From positions 30,129,836 through 30,193,835 of the forward strand of contig CM065381.1 in assembly GCA_033060915.1 (NCBI GenBank): DNA of 64,000 nt, written 5' to 3'. Made by a program: the position numbers and the translations under genes. Positions 54,536-64,000 of the stretch are shown here, piece after piece (within the stretch, counting starts at the first letter, position 1; each line of letters begins with the position of its first letter). The DNA comes from Euryodendron excelsum. Lineage: Eukaryota; Streptophyta; Magnoliopsida; Ericales; Pentaphylacaceae. Under the pieces are notes generated by a model. The model ran no database searches. It saw only the letters and a program-made list of their open reading frames with translations, and was not told the origin of the DNA.

Positions 54536-57334
54536 ATCATTATCAAAACTTTCATGAAAACAATATGTTTTTTGAAAAAAAAAAAAAGGTGAAGCAGACT
54601 TAGAAAAAGAATAGAGACATTATAAAGTGTAATCACTATTTATCCACATGGATAAGGTGTAGTTATTATGTATTTTTATTTGTTACACAATATTAGGACT
54701 TGAAATTAAGATTTGAGATAAAAGCTGAATATTATGTGTAAGGTGGTGTCCAAGCTTCTTTCCATGTTACAATCAATTTCTGTGATTCTTCAAGAAGAGA
54801 AAAAATCGACTACTAATTGCTCTAATGATCAAGGCACTGTTTGTGATCAACCCTAAAGTTTATCTCAATCTATCACAGTTTTATTTTTATTAAAGATATG
54901 AATCTCTCAAATTATGTCAACTATGAACACGTATGTATCATGAGTAAAAATAACAAAATATTCTGACAACTAAGATTCTCATCTCATCTGTAATAGGATG
55001 GATACGTATGAGATGATGCTAACATAAAGAGTACAAGGCGAAGATATGGTAGAGGTCGCTCAGCATAAATCCGCACGGTTGCCATTTTTAATTATAAATA
55101 CGGATTGTTTGTTAGTTTGGCTATGGGATAAGAGCTGAAAAGTTACTGGGCTGTTGCTAAGATCAGCTATACAATACAGTCAATAAATATTCGACAAAAT
55201 GATTTGATGGACAGTCAGACAATCACGGTTGTCCGTACCAAGTTAATATTAAGCAATTCAAAAATGAAGAATGCTTGCAACAGTTGAATGTTTTGTCGAT
55301 TCTACCGTCACTGTGCTGTTAATGTGACACATGTTCATGCATTTAAAAGTTAAAACTGACACCGGAGAATACCGGTTATGTAACTTAGGTTGCTTTGCAA
55401 GTTAGGACAAAAAACTGAACTCCGTCGCTTGAGACAAAGATAAAAAATAAAAAATAAAAAAAAATATTCATCTGAAAAGAAAAATAAAATCCCTTACATG
55501 CTATTAATTCATTAAAATCACCGTTAAGCTATTTGAATTTGTAATTACTTAATTTGTATAGAATAAAAAATTACACAAACTTAAAAATTAATTAAGATAT
55601 GTGCAAGTTGACTTGAACACCCAATCATTAAAATGAAAAAAAATGTATGCAAGAAAAAGAAAAAAAAAACTAATTTATTTAGATTTTTTTCATAACAATC
55701 TGAAGGGTTCTTGGTCAAATGTGTATGCTTTTCATGTTGGTTCAACTCTTTTAATTAGATTCTGAGCAATTTATTCTTTATAAATACTTTATTTATGGTG
55801 TGAATGACATGTCTTTTAACTTGATTTATGAGAGAATTAATCAAAACGCATGTAAACTAGGTAGACATTCTGACCGTCATACCAAAAACAAAAATTTCAT
55901 GACAAGATAACAAGATCTTTTGTGTCTTTATTTTGATAATTATTATATTTTTTTATATCAATAATGACTCTAAGTAATCTCAAGGAACTTGGAACCAAAG
56001 TTTAGTTCTAATAATTAATGTCACTCACTAGGACTTGACATTTTATTTTGTTATGATTACTATGTTTATATATTTTAATGTGCTGTTAGATACATAGACT
56101 GTAGAAAATCTTATATAATCTTATTTTTTTTAGTACTTGGTCGCATAAAAAATAATTATGCCTTAAAAATAAACAAAGAATGAACTTCGTGCACTGAGAA
56201 AAAATTTGGAAGGGCAATTTTGTGTTTTGGAAAGCCTTTTGATAGCTTCCGTTTTCGAAACAAAAGAAAATTTGTAATATGGTCATTTTACCATAAGCCA
56301 AGTGGAAATATTTTTAACCTAAAATATATAAAATAAAAAAAAAGTTAGTATAAAATTAGCATTATAATTTGACCCGTAATACCTGAACACTCGCTTCAAA
56401 TTTTTTTAAATCTTACCTGTTATAGTTTAAGCTTTATATAGTTTTTATATATTTTTTAAAAAAATAACACGATGCAAAAAATAATGTTAGAAAAGAAGGT
56501 CTAAAATTGACAAACTACTTAAGAAAAACACTGATTTAATAAAAAAAATTAATATGAAATTTTTTAACCTAAAATAAATTTTGGTTATAAAATTTTTTAC
56601 TTTTTTTTTCCTCTGCCCTCCATATGCTTTTCTTTCCCACGTGAGAATGATCTTTCTCATTTGAAATTGATCTATGAACTGGAGGCTAAATGGGGCATTT
56701 TTTACTTTTACCATACTTACAAAAAAAAAAAAAAAGGGCGCTATTTTGTCCTTATGCCACTTTCTATTAATAAATGAAAACATTAAAAATAATGGGATGT
56801 CATCAGAGAGGACAATAATCAATTTTTCTTTTCCCGATTGCCCATTACAATGAGGAGATGAAATGCCACATGTCAAATTATTAGAGTGACTGTTGATGGG
56901 TGGGTATTGAAATGACTAATGATTGTGGCTAGCATTCCTTATCCAAAATAGTGCATTATGTTAACGGGACGGGAACCTTGAAATGTTAATAGTATACAAC
57001 GGAGCTGAAAAGTTAACATTATGCAATTCAAAATGTTCACTCAAGAAGTACAAAAAAATTGAGGTTAAACAATGCTTCTATGATAATGTTATTCTTTTAA
57101 TAAGTTTGTATAAAAAATTTGATCAAAATAATAAGAGAGTAACAATTTTATTATTAAAAGTTATCATAATTTATGCCTTATTTTAAAACAAAAAATTCTC
57201 ATTTTATCACCTCATTTTACATAAATATTATGTATATATTTTTTAATTGTATAGTACTATCATACTTCTAGATATACTAGCGTTTGGCCACACAAATGTG
57301 TAATGTCAACTATAGAAGAATTTGAGTCTCCTCA
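54536..57334. other. AT-rich spacer
   Basis: No coding frame is convincing. 55480-55640 is a degenerate copy of the SINE body at 54380-54500 (tgctattaattcatta ... accgttaagc ... gtaattacttaatttgta). Several A or T homopolymers are present. I see nothing else recognisable. Confidence 0.45.
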
Positions 57335-57678
57335 GCTTTGACAGCGGAGGCCTGGGATATTCGAGTAGCCTGCGCCATGGCGATTTCGATGGGAGTCGAA
57401 AAGTTCATTCTAGAGAGTGATTCTCTAGCTCTCATCAATAGCCTGTAAATGGCCATGGATGCCGCTGGGAAGTGAAGCCTTTTATAGATGATATTCTAGC
57501 TTGGAGTCCCTTAGCTCTTCGGACCTTCTCATGGTGTCGAAGGCAAGCAAATGCGGCCGCAAACTAGTTGGCTTCAGGATCTTTGAGTGGCAAATTTAAT
57601 TCGTTTCCCTTCTTGTATCCGCCTCGAGTAGATTTTCTGAGCTTTTTGTCTAGGGATGCTTTGTCCGGTTCGGCTTGA
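57335..57678 (+). pseudogene. RNase H-like (RVT_3 type) fragment
   Basis: Plus-strand reading gives ALTAEAWDIRVACAMAISMG, then VEKFILESDSLALINSL, the conserved AEA...ESDS core of plant RNase H-like domains found in LINE-type elements. Later, in other frames, come FSWCRRQANAAAN, LASGSLSG and FLSRDALSGSA, the usual C-terminal part. Stops interrupt it and at least one frameshift is needed (span not a multiple of three). It is a fragment without an upstream RT, so a retrocopy or broken LINE end. Confidence 0.75.
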
Positions 57679-57783
57679 TATATTGCCAAAGTTCTAAAAA
57701 GACTAAAAGAGGGACAAAAAGAATGTGTGCACAACAGGGACATGAGAACCAAAAAGAGAAAAAATTATTTAATATGACTATCA

Positions 57784-57982
57784 CACCATATCATTATGCT
57801 TACATAGTGTGACAGTTTATTCATATGATGCCATGCGTAAACAGAAACAATACTTTTTAATATATTATAAGTATTATTCTAATTATACGAAATTTTTTAA
57901 ATTTAAAATTCTCGTCATGTAAAAAATTTCACGTGTCACGATTTGAATGAAATGCACACTATATAAGCATGATGACAGGGTG
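57784..57982. mobile_element. MITE-like element, 28-bp inverted ends
   Basis: The left end at 57784-57811 (CACCATATCATTATGC...) pairs with the right end at 57955-57982; the complement of the right end, CACCCTGTCATCATGC..., matches at about 23 of 28 bases. 199 bp, AT-rich, non-coding. Target duplication uncertain. Confidence 0.65.
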
Positions 57983-58009
57983 AGACACTAACTCTAAATA
58001 ATTACTTCA

Positions 58010-58406
58010 AAAAAAGAGAAGTATTATAAAAGTAAAGAATATAAGACGGAGAAATCAACTCAACACAAAGTATATATAGTGAATAGTTTTTCAGGAACTA
58101 TCAAATATTTATCATATTTGTTCTTCTGGAGCATTTAGGAGTTAATCTTCTGGACCATCCAAAAGTTTATTTTTAATCCAAAATAATAATACAACATGAT
58201 ATTTACAACTTACCTATACCGCTATTTCTTCTATTTTCTCTCTGTTTCTTCCTTTTTCTAATTTTTCTATTCCTTTGACTGTATCTAGAATTATCTCTAG
58301 GCACCTCTATTTATAATGAATGAAGGCAAAGAGGCAAGGGGAGCTGCGGAATGCCAAAGCGGCTAAATGGATGGCAGCTAATGGATGGAGGTTATCTAAT
58401 ACATCA
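58010..58406 (-). repeat. 3' LTR of a decayed copia element
   Basis: Minus strand starts TGATGTATTAGATAACC at 58406, right after a polypurine tract (AAGGGGGAGTG, 58407-58417). TATA is the complement of atttataat (about 58309-58317). The end toward 58010 is not marked by a clear CA or target duplication, so that boundary is a guess. Confidence 0.65.
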
Positions 58407-58544
58407 CACTCCCCCTTGGATAACCTCAAAATAATACAAGATGTATATTTTGTTGGGTACGTTAAATCTGCCTCATTAAAATCTTGCTAGAAAAAATTCA
58501 ATGGAAAAAAACTATAGTGAAAGAAAAAGAATACAGTACTTAAC

Positions 58545-61260
58545 TCCCCCTAAACAATAAGAACTTTATTTGTTTCATGAAAGGTTTCTGAGACAGCGCA
58601 TACCAATACTATGCATAAACTTTTCAAATGTTGTAATTGGTAGTGCCTTAGTAAATAAATCGGCCAAATTATCACTAGATCGTATTTACTGGACATCAAT
58701 ATCACCACTTTTCTGAGGCTCATGTGTATGGAAAAAGTTTGAAGAAATATGATTTGTTCTGTCACATTTGATGTAATCTCCCTTAAACTATGCAATACAA
58801 GCTGCATTATCCTCATATAATATTGTCGAAGTATCTTTGACTGTAAATAATCTGCAACTTTCTTGAATATGTTGAATAATGGATTTTAGTCAGATGCACT
58901 CTCGGCTTGCTTTATAAATTGCAATTATCTTAGAATGATTTGAAAAAATTGTGGTTAATGTCTGCTTCACCGATCCCCAACATATAGCAGTATTACCATA
59001 AGTAAACACATATCCAGTTTGAGATCTAGCTTTATGAGGATCAAAAAGGTAGCCAGCGTCTGCATAGCCAATCAATTCAGGTTGTGACTCCTTGGAATAA
59101 ATTAATTCCATATCAGTTGTCCCTCGTAGGTAACGCAATATATGTCTAATCCCTTTCCAATGTCTTTGTGTTGGTGCAGAACTATATCATGTTAATAAAT
59201 TGACAGAGAATGCTATATCAAGTATTGTACAATTTGCAAGATACATAAGAGCACCGATTGCCTGAAGATATGATACTTCAGGACCAAGAAGTTCTTCACC
59301 ACCTTCTTGAGGATGGAAACGATTTTTTTGTACATCTAGTGAATGGACAACCATTGGAGAACTTAATGGATGAGCTTTGTTCATATAAAATTACTTTAAA
59401 ACCTTTTCAGTATATGCCGATTAAGGGACAAAAATTTCATTGGATAAGTGCTCAGTCTGTAATCGAAGATAATACTTAGTTTTCCTAAGATCTTTCATTT
59501 CAAACTCCTTTTTTTAAATAAGTAACAGCTTTAGTAATCTCTTCAAGAGTTCCAATCAAATTCAAATCGTCAACATAGATTGCAATGACAACAAATCCAG
59601 ATTTTGATATCTTAATGAAAACCCATGGGTAAATGGTATTGTTCACATATGCTTTTTCAAGAGATATTCACTTAGACGATTATACCACATGTGACCGGAT
59701 TGCTTTGACCCGTATAACAATCTTTGAAGCTTGATTGAACACAAATTTCGTAGTTTTGAAATATTTGCTTCAAGCATCGCAAATCCTTTAGGGATTCTCA
59801 TATATAAATCATTATTCAATTCTCCATATAAGTAGGCAATCACTACATCTATTAGATGCATATCTAGTCCTTCTAAGACTGATAAATTAAGCAAGAATCT
59901 GAATGTAATTACACCCATTACAGGAGAATAAGTTTTATCACAGTCAATATCAGATCTCTGTGAGAAACCTTGTGCTAAGAGTCGGGCTTTATATCATACT
60001 ATTCATTTTTCTCATTTCGCTTTCATACGAACACCCATTTATATCCAACTGGTTTTACATATTCAGATGTGTGGACTATAGGTCCAAATACTTTACGTTG
60101 CATTATATCCAACTGGTTTTACATATTCAGATGTGTGGACTATAGGTCCAAATACTTTACGTTGTGCTAATGAGTGTAATTCTGCCTCAATAGTTTCTTT
60201 CCATTTTGGTCAATCAATTCTACGTCGACATTCGTCGACTGTCTGTGGTTCAGTTTCTTTATTATTTCTGGTAATACCAAGAGCTACTTTAAATGAAAAT
60301 ACGTTATCGACAACCATCTTATTTCTATTCTAACTTTCTCTTGTATTCATATAACATATTGAGATCTCATTATTTTCAACCACCGTATCCCTAACAGGAG
60401 ATATCTCTTCAAGAGGTTTCTCTTCTAGGAATTCATCTTTAGAATTCTCTTCTTCAAGAAGTTTAGATATTGTGTTCTTTTTAGGAGCACCAACTTGCTT
60501 ATTCATTTTTTCTTATGTCTTCCCCTTTTTGGGAACAGTGTTTTTTGCATCGACAAGCCTTTCACGCTTCAAACATGTTTTAGATTCATTTACTGTTGTA
60601 CTAATAAATTGTCCTGCAGGGACATCAATACATGCTGGAGTATTGGCAGCTGGTATATGTGATTTTGACACATTCTTTGTGTCGGTGAACATATTAGGTA
60701 ATTGATTTGCAATTATCTGTAAATGAATAATTCTGTGAATTTCTGATTCACATTAACTCGTTCGAGGATTAAGATGGGACATTATTGGAATATCCCAACT
60801 GATCTCTCGTTGCTTTTCTAATTGTGCTATTTCTCTCCCTAATGATGGGAAGACTGACTCATCAAAATGACAATCTGCAAAACGTACATTGAAGATATCA
60901 CCTGTTAAGGATTCCAAATATCTAATAATAGATGGAGAATCAAAACTAACATAAATTCTAAGTCTACGTTGGGGACCCATTTTAGTATGTTGTGGGGGTG
61001 AGATATATACATATATAGCACAACCAAAAACTCATAAATAAGAAATATTTGGAGTTGACCAATAACAAGTTGTAATGGTGAGTACTGATGATAAGCAGTT
61101 GGTCGGACTCTAACCAAGGATGCAGCATACAATATAGCATGTCCCCAAGTAGAAATAGATAATTTTGTTTTCATAAGTAAAGGTCGAGCAATAAACTGAA
61201 GCCATTTTATAAAAGCTTTGACAAGACCATTTTATGTATGTGTGTGGGCAATTAGGTGTT
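58545..61260 (-). pseudogene. Decayed copia pol: integrase, RT, RNase H
   Basis: On the minus strand, the integrase C-terminal part lies at about 61230-60750 (STWGHAILYAASLVRVRPTA, then RRLRIYVSFDSPSI and FADCHFDESVFP). RT lies at about 60170-59190 (VGYKWVFVR, YLYGELNNDLYM, LLYGSKQSGHMWYNRL, then YLQAIGALMYLAN). RNase H lies at about 59140-58560 (LRGTTDMELIYS, GYADAGYL, SDNLADLFTKALP). Frames change repeatedly and stops occur, so it is dead. The 5' side is cut at 61261 by a giant LTR; gag and protease would lie beyond. It ends just before a polypurine tract and 3' LTR. Confidence 0.9.
60039..60166 (-). repeat. 64-bp exact tandem duplication in the RT start
   Basis: The unit ttatatccaactggttttac ... 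ctttacgttgca occurs twice back to back (60039-60102 and 60103-60164). It duplicates the coding part for VHTSEYVKPVGYKWVF. 64 is not a multiple of three, so it also shifts the frame. Confidence 0.92.
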
Positions 61261-61429
61261 TGTAAGCACCCCATTTTTGCCCGCTCGACAATCTTTGGTC
61301 CGGCTAGGCTAAGTTTTCCAACATCACAACATATGCAGGTTCAAGATGAGCCTTACAATCTCCAATCCAACCAACTGGTTGCTTCTCGGGTCCATAAGGA
61401 CCCGCTGGAGTCATAAGCACCATTATTCC

Positions 61430-61770
61430 AGGTAGCTTTCCGGATCGGGCGGTCCCGGAAACCGACACTATCTAGGTAACTTTCCGGGATTGGGCGATCT
61501 CGGGGGCCAACACCTCATCAAGTTCCAGACGGTTCACTTTTGACGCCTGCTAGCCCGCCAACGTAGAATGTCCGTCATTTGGTAGCTCTTCGAGACCGGG
61601 CGTTCTCAGAGACCAACACCACCAATTCAGGTAGCTTTCTAGGACCAAGCGTTCTCAGGAACCAACACCACCCCTACAGGTAGTTCTCTAAGACCGGGCG
61701 TTCTTAGAGACCAACACCGTACAGGTAGTTTTTTGAGACCGGGCGGTCTCGAGAACCAACACCTAGGTCA
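61430..61770 (+). repeat. Tandem hairpin repeats with covarying stems (right LTR)
   Basis: Six units, same layout as 30148-30475. Stems include TTTCCGG/CCGGAAA (near 61437), TCTCTAAGA/TCTTAGAGA (near 61684) and TGAGACC/GGTCTCG (near 61734). Confidence 0.8.
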
Positions 61771-62968
61771 ACACCGGCGCCTGCTAGCCTGACTCGATGA
61801 AAAATGACCAAACCCGCCCTTTGGGCCTCCAGGAACGTTTTAGGAAAGTTTAAAATCCCTCAAAATGATAAGTCCATCCTTCCAAAATGTTGTTAAACCA
61901 TTAGGCGTGCCCCGCACGCCATTTGGTCCAAATCCAATCCTATTCTGGCTCACTCTAGCCAAAATGACCATTTTACCCTTAAACACCTCAACACTGCGCA
62001 AACTCCGCCGAACGGTAAAAGACTCTCTCAAAACCATCCCTGAACTACCCTACATGTTTTGACACAACACACCAAACCATTCCTGACCATTTCCAGCCAA
62101 TCCCGATCAAAATGACCGTTTTGCCCCTAAAAATCTAAATATGCCCTGAAACAACACCGACCTTGGAATTTCGAGCAAAAGGTTTCACTATACACCCTTG
62201 TTTAACCCGAGGAGGAGCCTGCGACACTAAACTCACATGACTCGATAAAAGTTCTCTGGAGCGTCTCGCAGACACTTTGCCTAAATTGTCTTTTCTCCCG
62301 ATTCTCTGGTTATAACGCACCGTCAACTGACTTGAGAAATGTGTAAATCAGGGAATTCCCGAAAGCTCGTTCATAGATCTTTCCATCGATACGGCTCGAT
62401 CGGATAGATCACCTCCTGAAGCCCTTCATCGTATGGCTCAAACATGGCTACTTTCGACAACCCCTGGAGCATTTCGCAGACGCTCCGCCAAGGTTGACTT
62501 TTTTCCCAATTCCTTGATTAAAACGCACTGCCAAATGACTTAAGAAATGCGTAAATCTGGGATTTCCCAAAAGTATTTCCAAAGTACTTTCCATCGGTAC
62601 GATCCGATCAAAATGATCACTTCCCAAAGGCCTTGATCACACGAAACGAAAACAGTCACTTTCGAACACCCTCAGAGCGTGTCACAGACGCTTCGCAAAA
62701 GTGTCTTTTTATGCACGTTTCTCGAGACGATATCCCATGCTTCCAAATACGATTCAAACTTTCTAAAAACATGAAAGTTCACCGGAAACCCTAGGAAAAG
62801 ATCCCGAGTGCGGCTGATTTCCCCGAAACCTTCCCCATTGACTCAATTATCAAGACAAAATTTGGACAAACCTTCCCAGTGATGGAGTGTATGCTACATG
62901 CGCTCAAATTTTGATCAGATCGACCAACTTTCAATCAACAGTCGAGATTTAACCAGTACAATGGGTGC

Positions 62969-63085
62969 CACGTGGCGTTCTGCCAGTGGAATAGTACCCG
63001 CGCATGTAGCACATGCACCTGTGTAAAATTTACATGGGCGCATGTCCTACATGCGCCAGTGTCAGAAAGTTTTGCTTATAAATAG
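62969..63085 (+). promoter_or_regulatory. Giant-LTR promoter: G-box, 51-bp palindrome, TATA
   Basis: CACGTG at 62969-62974. Palindrome arms catgtagcacatg (63003-63015) and catgtcctacatg (63041-63053) have a 25-bp spacer centred on TGTAAAATTTACA. TATA tataaatag is at 63077-63085. Confidence 0.78.
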
Positions 63086-64000
63086 AGGTCTCCCCCTTTG
63101 CATATTCCAAGTCCAAAATTGATGCGAAGCCCTGCTGAAATCACTCCAGAATCTCGAATCTCCATATATATTCTCCCCCTCCAACACTTAGGCTAGATTC
63201 TACCTCTCTCAAGCCTATACACTTCAGCTATAAGGCCTTATACATCATTACACACTCCATTCCAGCCCCTCAAGCCTTCTTAAAGTCATTCAAGCTCTAA
63301 TCAAGACATCCATTGAAGACTACAAGTGTGTTAAAGGCAAAATGTGGTATTCCTTTTACATTTTTGTCTTCCCCCACTTTTCTCTTCTCCCTCCTAGCCT
63401 ACTTAGGCTATTCTCTATTTTGATCCCCATCTTCAACCCCCCATTCTTGCATGCTTGAGCCAAGAGGGCTCTTAGATCATGCCTAGAGGAAAGCAAGTGA
63501 GAGCCACCATATAGGGGGATCTCTCACTAGCCTACTTTAAGATGGTATGGCCTAGAAGCCCCTTGTTTATGTGGTGTAGCCTAAAAGCCTTGTATGTGAT
63601 CATGATGCCTTGCATATTACTATTTTGATCATGTTTTGTATGCTTGGCTTCATTTTATACTTATTGTCATGTTTTACAATGCTTACATTGTTCTTATTTT
63701 CATGCCATTTCCAATATCTATATTTCTTTCAAAAATTGTTCCAAGAGTTGGCTCCTTGAAGCTTAGGATGGGACCTTAGTAATCATGCCTTAGAAAATCC
63801 CCTTCTAACCCCTTAACTCCCACCTTGGCATCATGACATTTTAACTTGCATGGTTGCTTTCCAATTCTCTAATTTTCATGATTTTCATTCTTTTAAGTGT
63901 AGTGGTTGAAATGGCCCCATGAAACCCTCTCTTTAGTGATCTCCCTTTTGTTGGCCATATGAATCCTCTCTTGATGGAATGTTTCCTTTAAAAAATGGTT

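Larger units (their letters stand above)
61261..64000 (+). mobile_element. Giant LTR, runs off right edge
   Basis: Starts TGTAAGCACCCC at 61261 within the integrase code of the copia pseudogene. It is close to LTR A: hairpin array (61430-61770), modules (62230-62720), promoter (62969-63085) and the transcribed start with ctcctagcctacttaggcta. At least 2740 bp; the 3' part and any internal genes lie outside the window. The target duplication would be gtgtt (61256-61260). Confidence 0.88.

Overview
The window is nuclear DNA of a flowering plant, probably a eudicot. The evidence is Ty1-copia and giant-LTR retrotransposons, tRNA-derived SINEs, an F-box/FBD/LRR gene with plant-type introns, and a fragment of plastid 23S rRNA. 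About three quarters is transposable-element DNA, mostly as nested insertions. I see one host gene (F-box, about 49.1-50.8 kb, minus strand) and one intact element protein (a 526-residue Gag, 16921-18501, minus strand). I see no tRNA gene, CRISPR array or operon.

Layout. 1-6198: two abutting minus-strand copies of a giant LTR (about 5 kb, starting TGTAAGCA), one carrying a 553-bp solo LTR. 6199-11079: low-coding DNA with a 1.3-kb foldback palindrome, a tandem repeat and a SINE. 11085-20854: a complete, very young Sirevirus-like copia element with nearly identical 2.3-kb LTRs, Met-tRNA primer site, polypurine tract and 5-bp target duplication AGTTG. It has an intact gag but almost no pol. 21192-47390: an old copia element (X, target duplication ACTAC) stretched to 26 kb by insertions. 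These are a 4918-bp solo giant LTR (AATAG) and a second, degenerate relative of the young element (copy 2, 28105-46225). Copy 2 is itself split by two giant LTRs (A and B) in its gag and by a 1402-bp solo LTR in its 3' LTR, and it carries a plastid 23S fragment. 47391-57334: a SINE with a 9-bp target duplication, the F-box gene, a Mutator-like insertion and AT-rich spacer. 57335-61260: an RNase H-like pseudogene, a small inverted-repeat element and a decayed copia pol cut off by another giant LTR, which runs off the right edge from 61261.

The most interesting signals are regulatory structures inside LTRs. (i) The giant LTRs carry a roughly 51-bp palindrome with 13-25-13 geometry about 20-25 bp upstream of TATA; spacing is constant in four copies and the centres show compensatory changes. 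(ii) Near their 5' ends they carry tandem short hairpins whose stems covary. (iii) Three copia families carry arrays of short palindromes upstream of TATA. (iv) The young gag-only element must have moved using another element's polymerase if its pol deletion preceded insertion. All comparisons were made by eye; percentages and boundaries without target duplications are approximate.
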